From Chitinophagaceae bacterium (lineage in GTDB: Bacteria > Bacteroidota > Bacteroidia > Chitinophagales > Chitinophagaceae), in contig JADBXP010000009.1 of assembly GCA_020403455.1 (NCBI GenBank), positions 62,001 to 126,000 on the forward strand: a stretch of DNA of 64,000 bases. Reading direction: 5' to 3'. This document shows, piece by piece, positions 16,495 to 25,835 of the stretch. The position numbers and the translations under genes are program-made. How positions within the stretch are numbered: the first letter of the stretch is position 1; each line of letters starts with the position of its first letter. The notes beneath the pieces were generated by a model, which saw only the letters and a list, made by a program, of their open reading frames with translations, was not told the origin of the DNA and searched no databases.

Positions 16495-17220
16495 TTATTT
16501 TTTTATCAGCAACCGGATGTCCTCATCATCTTCAATGTTGTTCATCTCACGCAATATCTGCGGATAGCGCCAGGAAACACGTCTGCTCATGGGCTTAACC
16601 GTAAACCTGCGAGGATTGGGAAGACAAGCAATGATCATGGCAGCTTCGGCCCTACTGAGTCGGGAGGCCGGCTTACCGAAATATGTCTGCGCCGCCGCTT
16701 CGATTCCAAAAATACCGGGGCCCATTTCAATTACATTAAGATATACTTCCAGTATCCTCTTTTTCCCCCAGAACCATTCTATCATCTTGGTAAAATATAC
16801 TTCCGGTAATTTTCTGATATAGCGGAATACGCCCGTTCCATTGTATAAAAAAACGTTTTTTGCAGCCTGTTGAGTAATGGTGCTGGCACCCCCTCCTAAT
16901 GGAATCTTCGTTTTCTTCCCCTTCTTCCTGGGGCGCAGGCTTTGCTCAATTGCATCCCAATCAAAACCGCCGTGATCCATGAAAGACTGATCTTCACTGG
17001 CGATGGCAGCAAGCTTAACTGCAGGAGAAATCTGTTCCCAGCTTACATAATCCCGCTTGAATCCAACTCCCCATGCATTGGTTATTTGCATAACTGTGAT
17101 AGGGGGCATGATGAAGCGACAAAGAACTATATAAACAAATGAGCTGATGAAAAGAAAGAATAGCAGTCGGGGAAGCCACTTCCAAAACTTTCGCCAGACT
17201 GTGATGAATGAAAATGGCAT
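16495..17220 (-). CDS. mtgA: monofunctional peptidoglycan glycosyltransferase MtgA
   Basis: 241 residues: one N-terminal membrane anchor (LLFFLFISSFVYIVLC) and a single GT51 domain with EDQSFMDHGGFD, GASTITQQAAKNVFLY, KKRILEVYLNVIEMG and GIEAAAQTYFGK. It polymerises lipid II glycan without transpeptidase activity. The ATG at 17220 leaves 10 nt after the preceding stop; an upstream in-frame start at 17262 would overlap that gene and add a non-conserved tail. Last gene of the GH3-LysE group. Confidence 0.95.
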   Translation of the reverse strand: MPFSFITVWRKFWKWLPRLLFFLFISSFVYIVLCRFIMPPITVMQITNAWGVGFKRDYVSWEQISPAVKLAAIASEDQSFMDHGGFDWDAIEQSLRPRKKGKKTKIPLGGGASTITQQAAKNVFLYNGTGVFRYIRKLPEVYFTKMIEWFWGKKRILEVYLNVIEMGPGIFGIEAAAQTYFGKPASRLSRAEAAMIIACLPNPRRFTVKPMSRRVSWRYPQILREMNNIEDDEDIRLLIKK

Positions 17221-17230
17221 ATGAATTCTA

Positions 17231-17818
17231 TTATTGAAGTGTATTTGTCCTTTGAACTGCATCCGGCGGAGCGATAGGAACTATAACAAACCGATACCTC
17301 TTTCCCACCTCCCAGTAGGTGCGATGAAAAGAACCCAAAAGGGCGCCACCCAAATATACGAGGCCGGCAATGCCCAACCTCGAAGCATTTTCCGGAGCAA
17401 AAACAGGGTCTTTGCTCGACAATGTGTTGATGATGTTCAGACTTGTATAACCAATGGCTCCGAGCTTAAAAAGCTGTCCGTTGGTGAAAATATTATAAGA
17501 AAAATTCTTCTTCGGCAGCGCCCGCAGCTCCTTCACATGCAGATCGATTAATCCCATCCTAGCTGTATCCATGGAATAAAATCCCCAGTTATTAACGACG
17601 CGGTTGAATTTGACCAGATCAACGCGCACACTATCCCGCCAAACCTTCCTGACAAAACCTTCCAGCCATTGTCTGTTCTCCATTTGAAAAACAATGTAGC
17701 TGCCCGATGACCAGGATTGTATGGTTCTGCCGTTTTTCTTGAACGCCAACAAATCTGTTTGCGCGGATGCGCAGGCGCTCAACAATAGAAACATTAAAAT
17801 AAAAGTTCCCTGTCGCAT
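17231..17818 (-). CDS. exported hypothetical protein
   Basis: 195 residues with a signal peptide (MRQGTFILMFLLLSACASAQ). A cysteine in LLSAC could alternatively make it a lipoprotein. No domain was recognised. The middle has beta-rich sequence with basic residues, and there is one possible membrane or amphipathic stretch near the C-terminus (LGIAGLVYLGGALLG). It lies between the LysE exporter (8-nt gap from the ATG) and mtgA (10 nt), so it is surely in the same transcript. The function is unknown; the place suggests envelope work. Confidence 0.75.
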   Translation of the reverse strand: MRQGTFILMFLLLSACASAQTDLLAFKKNGRTIQSWSSGSYIVFQMENRQWLEGFVRKVWRDSVRVDLVKFNRVVNNWGFYSMDTARMGLIDLHVKELRALPKKNFSYNIFTNGQLFKLGAIGYTSLNIINTLSSKDPVFAPENASRLGIAGLVYLGGALLGSFHRTYWEVGKRYRFVIVPIAPPDAVQRTNTLQ

Positions 17819-17826
17819 GGTATGTG

Positions 17827-18483
17827 TCAATGGGTTCCCGGAGCAGATGCCAGCAACCCTGTTGCGAGCACAAGCCCAAATCCAACCAAAATAATTCCTG
17901 AAATAATGTTAATGATGCGCAGCACCTTCGGCGTTAGTTTTTTCCTCAGCCGTGCGGCCATGAAAACTTTTAATAGATCGGTCAGCAAAACAAAAAGCAG
18001 ACAAGTGCCAAAAACTATAAACTGGTAGGTATTCGGGTGCGGCATCGTTTCGGCATCTGCATGCACCGCAGTTGTCCATGCCAGCCAGAACAAAAAAACA
18101 GCAGGATTCAAAATGTTGATAAGAAATCCCGAAAAGAACATTCCCGCATAATGGTGTGCCTTGTACTCTTTGTCCACCAGGCGATTGGCGTCGTCTGTTT
18201 TTACTTTTTTGATGAACAAAGTATAAACACCCAGCAACATCAAAAATACTCCTCCTCCTATAGCAATTGCCTGTTTGTGTACCAGCAGCGAATGAAATAA
18301 CTGTGTGAAGAAGTGCGCAACCAATACCAGAACAATATCACTGGCAGAAATTCCTGCAACTAAAAAGTAGCCGGCCTTTTTTCCATGATTGATGCTGTGT
18401 TTGATGATGGCGAAAATTACAGGTCCCACAGAGATGGCTAAAAAAAATCCGAGCAGCAGGCCTTTTAATACGGCATCAGTCAT
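17827..18483 (-). CDS. LysE/RhtB-family exporter
   Basis: 218 residues with six predicted membrane helices. The N-terminus GLLLGFFLAISVGPVIFAIIKHS contains the conserved SVGP motif of the LysE/RhtB superfamily, which exports amino acids and derivatives. The start is 27 nt downstream of the GH3 stop and the end is close to the exported hypothetical protein. The substrate is not determinable from sequence; the GH3 neighbour makes an amino-acid conjugate or an amino acid possible. Confidence 0.9.
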   Translation of the reverse strand: MTDAVLKGLLLGFFLAISVGPVIFAIIKHSINHGKKAGYFLVAGISASDIVLVLVAHFFTQLFHSLLVHKQAIAIGGGVFLMLLGVYTLFIKKVKTDDANRLVDKEYKAHHYAGMFFSGFLINILNPAVFLFWLAWTTAVHADAETMPHPNTYQFIVFGTCLLFVLLTDLLKVFMAARLRKKLTPKVLRIINIISGIILVGFGLVLATGLLASAPGTH

Positions 18484-18510
18484 AAGTAACTCAAGTTAAT
18501 GGATATTCCG

Positions 18511-20061
18511 CTATTGTTCCTGCTGTTGGGTTCTCGAGGGGGAAATATCTTTCAAAAATTTTTGCCACTTATTCAGCATCTCTCCTTTCATCACCCGGGG
18601 AAACTTGTGTTGTCCGCCCAGTTTGCCAAGCGATTGCATGAAAGCAAGAAATACCGACTCTTCCAGCACATCCAGTCTTACTTCCCGCAAAGCGGCCTTT
18701 CGCTCAACCGCATAATCATCGTTGAGTTCCTTGAGATGGTGGTCAATTGCTTCCCGCAACTGTTCTTTGTTCACCGAATCATTGCAGGCCACATACCAAT
18801 GGTGCGCAAAAAAAGAGTCGCAAGGAACACCTGCCACCGTAAATTCTGGTATGCTTATGTTTAGTTGTTCAGCAGTTAGTTGAATGGCCTTGTTCATGTT
18901 ATCAACGCTCAAATGTTCACCAACAAGACTTAGAAAATGTTTGGTTCTGCCTGTGATAATGATTTCTGAATTCTGCTTGTCCACCAACCGCACCGTATCA
19001 CCTATTAAATAGCGCCATGCCCCGGAGGTTGTGCTGATCAATAGGGCATAATCTTTGCCCTCTTCAATTTCATGGATCATGCGCACCTCAGGATGGGCGA
19101 CAAGATCTCCGTCGGCAGTAAAGTTTTTATCATCGAAGGGAATGAACTCCAAAAAAAGATGTTCATTGGTTACCAGTCGCATGCCTTTGGCATTTTGTCT
19201 GTCCTGATAAGCAATGAAGCCCTCACTGGCAAGATAGGTTTCAATATAGGTAATGGGGCGCCCCAATAATTTCTCAAACCCTTTCTTATAGGGCTCAAAA
19301 TGTACACCCCCATGCACAAAGACCGCAAGATTGGGCCATATCTCATGAATGTTTTTCAATCCATACCGTGCAATCACCATCTCTACACACATCTGTATCC
19401 AGGCTGGTACCCCAATTAAAAAGCCTATATCCCATTGAGGTGCTCGCTCCACGATCTCTTCCAGTTTCTTGTTCCAGTCACGCTCTTTGGCTATTTTTTT
19501 TCCGGGCTTGTAAAAAGGCTGGAACCAAAAAGGCGATTTTTTTACAGTGATGCCACTCAGGTCTCCGGCCAGGTAGCCGGCCCCTTTCTGTAGATCGGTA
19601 CTACCCCCCAATGCCAGCCAGCCCTTTCCTATGGTAGCCAATGGTAGGTTATCATAGGTGCGCAAGCTCAGGAGCTGCTTGATCATTACGATTTTATTCC
19701 CCTTGAGCAGCTCTTGGGTAATAGGTATGTACTTACTTGCCGACTCGCTGGTACCACTACTCAACGCATAATACCTGATCTTTCCGGGCCAGCATACATC
19801 CGGATAGCCCTCCATTGATTTGTGCCACCAGTTGGTATACATGCTATTGTAATTCGATATTGGCACCAACTCCTGAAACTTTTTTCCAACGTGCTTGCTG
19901 TACAGTATTTCGTCAAAACGATGGTGCTGACCGAATTCTGTAAATCTTGCTTTTTTAAGTAATTTTTTAAGTACCCGTAGCTGCTGGCTTCTCGGACTAT
20001 TCAGCGGTAACCGAAGCGCTTTCAACAAGTTATTCGGAAGCTGTAAATTAATCAGGGGCAT
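18511..20061 (-). CDS. GH3-family acyl-adenylating amido synthetase
   Basis: 516 residues matching the GH3 family of the firefly-luciferase-like adenylating superfamily. ATP/AMP motifs: SSGTSES at about 101-107, YLASEG in the middle, and LIGDTVRLV with IITGRTKHFLSLVGEH at the hinge. Plant GH3 enzymes (JAR1 and indole-3-acetate-amido synthetases) join carboxylic acids to amino acids; bacterial members are largely uncharacterised, so the acid and the acceptor are unknown. Full length, no break. It heads a group with a LysE exporter, an exported protein and mtgA. Confidence 0.93.
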   Translation of the reverse strand: MPLINLQLPNNLLKALRLPLNSPRSQQLRVLKKLLKKARFTEFGQHHRFDEILYSKHVGKKFQELVPISNYNSMYTNWWHKSMEGYPDVCWPGKIRYYALSSGTSESASKYIPITQELLKGNKIVMIKQLLSLRTYDNLPLATIGKGWLALGGSTDLQKGAGYLAGDLSGITVKKSPFWFQPFYKPGKKIAKERDWNKKLEEIVERAPQWDIGFLIGVPAWIQMCVEMVIARYGLKNIHEIWPNLAVFVHGGVHFEPYKKGFEKLLGRPITYIETYLASEGFIAYQDRQNAKGMRLVTNEHLFLEFIPFDDKNFTADGDLVAHPEVRMIHEIEEGKDYALLISTTSGAWRYLIGDTVRLVDKQNSEIIITGRTKHFLSLVGEHLSVDNMNKAIQLTAEQLNISIPEFTVAGVPCDSFFAHHWYVACNDSVNKEQLREAIDHHLKELNDDYAVERKAALREVRLDVLEESVFLAFMQSLGKLGGQHKFPRVMKGEMLNKWQKFLKDISPSRTQQQEQ

Positions 20062-20120
20062 GCAAAACCTTTGTGCGAAGCTACAGAATTGAATTCACTT
20101 GCTCTTTCTCCAAAGGATGA

Positions 20121-21281
20121 TCAGCAGGAAAAGAGGTAGGAGTGGCCGGAACCTGCTATTGAGCAACTGTTAACATGCCAATACAGCGATACCCGGGCTC
20201 CTTTCATTTGCTCCACTTGATCTATGGCTAATTCAATTGAAAATTGTCCAATACAATAAACAACCACTGCGTTCTCTGGTATCCTGTTCTTTGGGTCAGT
20301 TGTGCCGGGATCAATTATCGTCAACCGAAGTCCATGTCCCCACTTGTTTCTGAATTTTTCGGCCAATGATTCTGCTTCATTTTTTTCTCCAATAAGAACC
20401 CAGTTCGCCTTTTGGTAATCAATCATCTCCTGTGGAAAGAGCCATTTTTTTGTGGAATGTAACAGCCGGTGAAACCACTGCACCCCAAAAACAATCATTT
20501 GTAACAGCTGGGCCGCTGGAAAAGAATAATACTTGCCTACATAAACAGACATTGCGCGGTAGAAATGATGAAAATAGGCGCTCCCTTTATCCGAGGAACT
20601 CGCTCCCTTGCAATGAATCACCGCTTTTTCCCCTTCATATCGAATCACAAAGCCGGCCTCTTTCATCCTTTTGCAAAAATCTATGTCCTCACCATATAAA
20701 AAAAAGGACTCGTCGAACCCGCCCAGTTTTTCAAGCACCTGTCTCCGCACCAACATGAATGCGCCGGTTAGAACATTCACTTCGCCTGAAGACTTTTCAT
20801 CCATCTCTCCCATTGCATATTGATTGAATAGGGGGGAGGAAGGAAACAATGCGGCAAGTCCCGTGATCTTGAACGCCGCAGATTGCAAATGAGGGATGTC
20901 GCGTTTGCTTTCCGGTAAGAAAACTCCGCGGCCATTGATTAGTCTGCAACCGATCGCATCAGCCCGGTCAAGTGCAGAGAAACATTGGGCGATTGCAGAA
21001 GGTGTCACCAATGTATCCGGATTGAGGAATAAAATGTTTTCTCCCTTTGCTAATCGCCAACCCATATTACACCCGGCTGCGAACCCCAGGTTTTTCCCTG
21101 CGACAATCCACCGCACATCAGGAAATCGGTTGGGCAGTTCGGGCTGACCTGATAACTCCGGATCATTGTCTACTACAATTACCTCTGCAGACAACCCCGC
21201 GATTGCGCGCTTCAGCGAGCAGAGGCATTGCTCTAAATGAGCGGGCACTTTATAGTGTACAATGACAACCGACAATTGCAT
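20121..21281 (-). CDS. family 2 glycosyltransferase
   Basis: 386 residues. N-terminal GT-A domain: SVVIVHYKV, EVIVVDNDPE, AGKNLGFAAGCN, then FLNPDTLV with the D-x-D-like metal site, and GGFDESFFLYGEDIDFCKR, the acceptor/base motif of rhamnosyltransferase-like GT2 enzymes. The C-terminus has a hydrophobic hairpin (LLQMIVFGVQW) and a further domain ending in IDPGTTDPKNR, which I do not recognise. It probably adds sugars to cell-surface glycan. It is 59 nt upstream of the GH3 gene on the same strand; the gap leaves co-transcription uncertain. Confidence 0.88.
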   Translation of the reverse strand: MQLSVVIVHYKVPAHLEQCLCSLKRAIAGLSAEVIVVDNDPELSGQPELPNRFPDVRWIVAGKNLGFAAGCNMGWRLAKGENILFLNPDTLVTPSAIAQCFSALDRADAIGCRLINGRGVFLPESKRDIPHLQSAAFKITGLAALFPSSPLFNQYAMGEMDEKSSGEVNVLTGAFMLVRRQVLEKLGGFDESFFLYGEDIDFCKRMKEAGFVIRYEGEKAVIHCKGASSSDKGSAYFHHFYRAMSVYVGKYYSFPAAQLLQMIVFGVQWFHRLLHSTKKWLFPQEMIDYQKANWVLIGEKNEAESLAEKFRNKWGHGLRLTIIDPGTTDPKNRIPENAVVVYCIGQFSIELAIDQVEQMKGARVSLYWHVNSCSIAGSGHSYLFSC

Positions 21282-21391
21282 CGGGTGACAAGATAATACG
21301 ATGTTGGCTGAAAGTAATGCAATCCATTAAAAAACCTGTTAAAGCGCTGCCGATTGCGCTTATTTTATTTCCATAAGGTGCGCGGCTGCCT

Positions 21392-21399
21392 TACTTTTG
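21392..21399 (+). promoter_or_regulatory. -7 promoter element TACTTTTG before IMPase
   Basis: Exact TAnnTTTG match ending 4 nt before the ATG at 21404. Predicted leaderless transcript. Confidence 0.6.
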
Positions 21400-21403
21400 T
21401 TGT

Positions 21404-22204
21404 ATGTTCAAAGAAACCCTGCTCAGGGCCGCAAATGAAGGCGCCAAAGAAATGGTGCGCTATTTCAATGGCCAGTTCAGCATCAGCAACAAGGAAGGCA
21501 TCAACAACCTGGTAACAGAAGCAGATCATGCCGCCGAAAAAGCCATTTTTAACGTTATTCAATCTGATTTCCCGCAGCATGCTTTGTTGAGTGAAGAGGC
21601 CGGGGAAATTATTCAAGACGCCAGTTACAAATGGATCATTGACCCCATCGATGGAACAGTCAATTTCGCTCATGGCATTCCACTCTGCTGTGTGAGCATC
21701 GCTTTGGAACAGGAAGGAAAAGTTATCATGGGCGCAGTGCTGAACCCGTTTTTGCAAGAGCTTTTCTTTGCACAGAAGGGCTGGGGGGCAACGCTGAATG
21801 ATAAAAAACTGCAAGTGAGCTCCCAGCAAAACGTGGGTGCCAGTTGTTTGGTTACGGGATTTCCCTACACTTATTTAGATGCTCCCAACGGTCCACTGAC
21901 CGTCTTTGAAAAACTCATCCGCAAAGGAATTCCCGTTCGCCGACTCGGCAGCGCTGCCATTGATTTGTGCTGGGTAGCTGCCGGCAGATTCGACGGATTC
22001 TATGAACACAAGCTGCAGGCATGGGACAGTGCAGCGGGCTGGCTCATGGTAGAAGAAGCCGGTGGCAGGGTAACCGATTTTCAGGGGAATGCCTATTCTC
22101 CCTATCAACCACATCTGGTTGCCACAAATGGACACATACACCATGACCTGCTGAATATCATCAACGGCGGAGAAGTTTACAATTTGCAATCCCACCAACA
22201 ATAG
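21404..22204 (+). CDS. suhB: inositol monophosphatase family protein
   Basis: 266 residues with all metal and active-site signatures of Li+-sensitive phosphatases: VTEADHAAE, LSEEAGE (Glu ligand), DPIDGTVNF and the C-terminal WDSAAGWLMVEEAGG. Substrates could be inositol phosphate, NADP, PAP or a similar sugar phosphate; SuhB is the closest functional label. thiL follows after a single nucleotide, and the S41 peptidase after that, so the three are surely one operon. Confidence 0.93.
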   Translation: MFKETLLRAANEGAKEMVRYFNGQFSISNKEGINNLVTEADHAAEKAIFNVIQSDFPQHALLSEEAGEIIQDASYKWIIDPIDGTVNFAHGIPLCCVSIALEQEGKVIMGAVLNPFLQELFFAQKGWGATLNDKKLQVSSQQNVGASCLVTGFPYTYLDAPNGPLTVFEKLIRKGIPVRRLGSAAIDLCWVAAGRFDGFYEHKLQAWDSAAGWLMVEEAGGRVTDFQGNAYSPYQPHLVATNGHIHHDLLNIINGGEVYNLQSHQQ

Positions 22205-22205
22205 T

Positions 22206-23240
22206 ATGAGTACAAGAACAGAAGTGAGCAGTCTAGGTGAGTTCGGACTTATTGACCACCTCACCAAAAACATAGAAATACACAACGCGTCTACCATTTT
22301 GGGCGTTGGTGATGACGCTGCCGTTATTGATCATTTTGGCAAACAGACCCTCGTGAGTACAGATCTTTTAATTGAGGGCATTCATTTCGACCTGACTTAT
22401 ACGCCGCTGAAACACCTCGGATACAAATCAGTAATGGTGAACCTAAGCGACATATATGCCATGAACGGTACACCAACACAAATAACCGTGAGCATCGCCG
22501 CCAGCAACCGGTTCAGCGTTGAAGCTTTGAGCGAACTATATGATGGCATTTACCTTGCTTGCAATAAAATGCAGGTGGATGTGGTTGGTGGAGATACCTC
22601 TTCCTCCGGAAAGGGGTTGATCATTTCCATCACCGCCATCGGTGAGGTCGCACCGGATCAATTCGTAAAAAGAAGTACCGCCCGCAAGGGAGACCTGATC
22701 TGCATCAGCGGTGATTGTGGAGGTGCTTTTTTAGGGCTAACGCTGATGGAAAGAGAGAAAAAAATCTATTTGGAAAACAGCAACATTCAGCCGGATCTGG
22801 AAGATGAAAAATACATTGTCAGCAGATTGCTTAAGCCGGAAGCAAGAAAAGACATCATTGAATTTCTTGCCACTTCGGGAATCGTTCCCACAGCAATGAT
22901 GGATGTCAGCGACGGAATCAGCAGCGAGGTTCTCCATCTCTGTAAACAAAGCGAAACAGGTTGTCGCATCTTTGAAGACAAGCTGCCAATTGCCGAAGAC
23001 AGCCGGAAGGCAGCATTTAAATTCGGTCTTGACCCAACCATCTGTGCGCTGAATGGGGGAGAAGACTACGAATTGATTTTTACCATCCGACAGGAAGATT
23101 ATGACAAAATTGTGCTGAATGAAGAGATCAGTGTAATTGGCTACATGACCGATCCCGAAGAGAAGTGTCTATTCATGAGTCGTGGCGGTAATTCTTTCCC
23201 TCTTTCAGCACAGGGCTGGAATGCCTTCCAAAATCCATAG
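22206..23240 (+). CDS. thiL: thiamine-phosphate kinase ThiL
   Basis: 344 residues of the PurM/ThiL fold. Motifs: GVGDDAAVID and STDLLIEGIHFD (ATP and Mg2+), NLSDIYAMN, VGGDTSSS, MDVSDGISSE and NGGEDYELIF. It phosphorylates thiamine monophosphate to the active cofactor thiamine diphosphate. The start is 1 nt after the inositol monophosphatase stop and the stop is 2 nt before the S41 gene, so translation is probably coupled. Confidence 0.95.
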   Translation: MSTRTEVSSLGEFGLIDHLTKNIEIHNASTILGVGDDAAVIDHFGKQTLVSTDLLIEGIHFDLTYTPLKHLGYKSVMVNLSDIYAMNGTPTQITVSIAASNRFSVEALSELYDGIYLACNKMQVDVVGGDTSSSGKGLIISITAIGEVAPDQFVKRSTARKGDLICISGDCGGAFLGLTLMEREKKIYLENSNIQPDLEDEKYIVSRLLKPEARKDIIEFLATSGIVPTAMMDVSDGISSEVLHLCKQSETGCRIFEDKLPIAEDSRKAAFKFGLDPTICALNGGEDYELIFTIRQEDYDKIVLNEEISVIGYMTDPEEKCLFMSRGGNSFPLSAQGWNAFQNP

Positions 23241-23242
23241 CC

Positions 23243-24727
23243 ATGTTCGGCCGTATTCTGATCTTCCTCATTACTTTTTCCTCACTCAATTGCCTTGCAC
23301 AACAAACAACAGTCGCAGGAGGCGAGCTGAAAAAGTTTTCTCAGGATGAACTTCGCTCCGATCTTTTCCTGTTGAAAAACATACTGGAAGCCAACCACCC
23401 CTCTCTTGATTGGTACACCTCGCGCGAAAAGCTCGACAGCATTTTTTCTGCCACTCTAACTAGTATCAACGATTCAATGAATGAGGTAGAATTCAAAAAC
23501 AGGGTGTCTGCCTTCATTAGCGAAATCCGCTGCGGGCATACTGTTGTTCGCAGTTCCCGCAGCTATTCAAAAAATGTCGCCCGCTACCGCTTTCCCTTGT
23601 TTCCCCTCAGCATAAAACTTTGGGAAGACAGTATGGTCGTTCTCAGCTCTCTTGTAGGGAAAGATACCCTGCTCTCGCGGGGAACCCGGCTGCTTTCCAT
23701 CAATGGCCGTGATGCCCGCTTCTTCGTTGACACATTCTCGCGACACATCAGCGTTGATGGCTATGGTAGACAGTTTTCCAACCAGCTGGTCAGCAATAAT
23801 TTCGGAGCTTACTATAAAAATATTCTCGGACTCGATTCCGTTTATCGGATTGCTTTCATTAATTCGGCAGGACAACAAGCAGATACCCTCATTAAAAATA
23901 TTTTTCCCCTGTCAAAAAAACCACGGGCAGAAAAAGTTTCAACCGACTCGATACCTCGTCTGACCAGGCGGGAAAGTAAGAAGTTGCAGTTAGCGGAAAC
24001 AAGAAGATTGAATGTAGATTCAGCATCAAAAACCGCTTACATGTTATTGGGAAGTTTTTCCGGAAGAGGTACCGCATCTTTTATCAGAAGCAGTTTTCGA
24101 AAAATCAGGAAGTCTGGCATCTCGAATCTGGTCATTGATCTGCGCAGCAATGGTGGAGGAAAAGTTAGCAACAGCACTTTGTTGACCCGCTACCTGAGCG
24201 ATCATAGCTTTCGGGTGGCCGATACTGTTGTTCGGAGTTCAGGTCGTTTACAATATAAGAAGCACATTCAACAGGCCTGGTTGTATCAAATGGGTCTATT
24301 CTTCAGTGGCAGACGTCAATCGGATGGAAGGTTTCATTTTTCCCAGTTTGAAAAAAAAATCTGGGAGCCGAAAAAGCGCAATCATTTCGATGGGAATGTT
24401 TTTCTGATTCAGGGTGGATTTAGTTTTTCTGCTGCTACCCTTTTGTTGGGCGAACTAAGGGGGCAAAAAAACATTCGCCTCGTGGGAGAAGTAACCGGGG
24501 GTGGTTATTACGGTAATTCTGCCATGTTTATTCCCGGACTTACCCTACCTCATTCTAAAATCAGGGTAAGCCTTCCGTTGTTCCGGGTGGTGGCCGGTAG
24601 TAGCCGACCCAAGGGCGGCGGCATACTGCCCGATATTGCTGTGCCTCCCTCTTCTGAAGCCATCCGAAGAGGCATCGATCCCAAAATGGAAAAAATCAAA
24701 GCGTTGATAGCGGAAGAAAAGAAATAG
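23243..24727 (+). CDS. exported S41-family peptidase
   Basis: 494 residues with a signal peptide (ILIFLITFSSLNCLAQ). An N-terminal helical and PDZ-like part is followed by the S41 (tail-specific protease) domain: NLVIDLRSNGGG, GFSFSAATLLLGEL with the expected nucleophile serine, and LVGEVTGGGYYG. In classical C-terminal processing proteases the last motif carries the catalytic lysine (GEKT); here that position is Val, as in the tricorn-like branch, so the mechanism may use other residues. It ends close to the convergent nagA gene and is the third gene of the suhB-thiL operon. Confidence 0.85.
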   Translation: MFGRILIFLITFSSLNCLAQQTTVAGGELKKFSQDELRSDLFLLKNILEANHPSLDWYTSREKLDSIFSATLTSINDSMNEVEFKNRVSAFISEIRCGHTVVRSSRSYSKNVARYRFPLFPLSIKLWEDSMVVLSSLVGKDTLLSRGTRLLSINGRDARFFVDTFSRHISVDGYGRQFSNQLVSNNFGAYYKNILGLDSVYRIAFINSAGQQADTLIKNIFPLSKKPRAEKVSTDSIPRLTRRESKKLQLAETRRLNVDSASKTAYMLLGSFSGRGTASFIRSSFRKIRKSGISNLVIDLRSNGGGKVSNSTLLTRYLSDHSFRVADTVVRSSGRLQYKKHIQQAWLYQMGLFFSGRRQSDGRFHFSQFEKKIWEPKKRNHFDGNVFLIQGGFSFSAATLLLGELRGQKNIRLVGEVTGGGYYGNSAMFIPGLTLPHSKIRVSLPLFRVVAGSSRPKGGGILPDIAVPPSSEAIRRGIDPKMEKIKALIAEEKK

Positions 24728-24740
24728 TACTGTGCTGAAC

Positions 24741-25835
24741 TCAGCTACCGCGGTAAACTCTTTTCACAAAAAGTTGATCATCTAAACCAACTGCCTGAAA
24801 TGGCTGGCCGGCTTCTATGGTTCCTGAAAGATTTTTTCTGTTCATTATTCTTGCCGGATAAAGAGATGCCATGCGCAGGGCATCCTCAACCCCGATCCCT
24901 GCCTGGTTAACCAAATACCGAACCCCCTCCACCATATTGATCTTGGAGCCGCTCAACGTTCCTGCAGATACATATTTATCGCCTGATTTTTGGTGTTGAT
25001 ATGGGCCGGTATCCGTATCAGTAACCGCATCTGTAATCATGAACAGTCTTTCGCCCATCACCTTTTGTGCAATGCGAATGGCTGCCGCATCAACGTGATG
25101 GCCATCCGGAATGATGCTGCAACAAACTGAGGCATGGTCCATAATAGCACCCACCATGCCGGGTGAGCGATGCTGCAATGAACTCATGGCATTGTACAAA
25201 TGTGTGGCAGTGCTTACCCCCGTGTTAAAGGCGTTGGTGGCATCTTCATAACTTGCATTGCTATGACCGGCTGAAACAATTATGCCGGCCGCACGCAGCA
25301 GATCAATCACACCCTCATCGCAACATTCAGGAGCAAGTGTTATCATAGAAATCACATCCCCGCCTTCCTTCAACAAATCAGCTGCTGCAACAAGAGTTCC
25401 TCTTTGTATAAATGCTTCCAGATGAGCTCCTTTTTTTTGCGGATGTATCCAGGGACCTTCGAGATGCAAACCAATGCAGCCCTCCCCGCCCTCCTGCCAA
25501 TAAGAACGAACAGCGTTTATACAAGCACTCATGACCTCCGGACTATTCGTTGCTACAGTTGGCTGAAAATGAGTCGCACCGCCTGCTTCACAAAACCTCT
25601 TCATGGCGTGTATCGTTGCTGCATCGGGAAAAACCGACAACAGGCGACCTTCTGCGCCATATAATTGTAAGTCGATGAAAGAGGGAGCAATCAAATCAAA
25701 TTCATGGGGCCCGGGCTGATCACAATGAAAAGACTCAAGTTGTCCATTTACAACTTCCAGCACTACATTTGTCCGCCAGTCATTCCCCGTAAACAGCCGA
25801 CGGGCACTCAGCGTTTTCCTGTCGTTATTGTTCAT
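24741..25835 (-). CDS. nagA: N-acetylglucosamine-6-phosphate deacetylase NagA
   Basis: 364 residues of the amidohydrolase superfamily. Metal and substrate motifs: HLEGPWIHPQKKGAH, SAGHSNASYEDATNAFNTG, ATHLYNAMS and ITDAVTDTD with the catalytic Asp. It converts GlcNAc-6-P to GlcN-6-P and acetate in amino-sugar catabolism and cell-wall recycling. No nagB is nearby. Its start overlaps the end of the upstream nitrilase gene by 11 nt, indicating translational coupling. Confidence 0.94.
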   Translation of the reverse strand: MNNNDRKTLSARRLFTGNDWRTNVVLEVVNGQLESFHCDQPGPHEFDLIAPSFIDLQLYGAEGRLLSVFPDAATIHAMKRFCEAGGATHFQPTVATNSPEVMSACINAVRSYWQEGGEGCIGLHLEGPWIHPQKKGAHLEAFIQRGTLVAAADLLKEGGDVISMITLAPECCDEGVIDLLRAAGIIVSAGHSNASYEDATNAFNTGVSTATHLYNAMSSLQHRSPGMVGAIMDHASVCCSIIPDGHHVDAAAIRIAQKVMGERLFMITDAVTDTDTGPYQHQKSGDKYVSAGTLSGSKINMVEGVRYLVNQAGIGVEDALRMASLYPARIMNRKNLSGTIEAGQPFQAVGLDDQLFVKRVYRGS

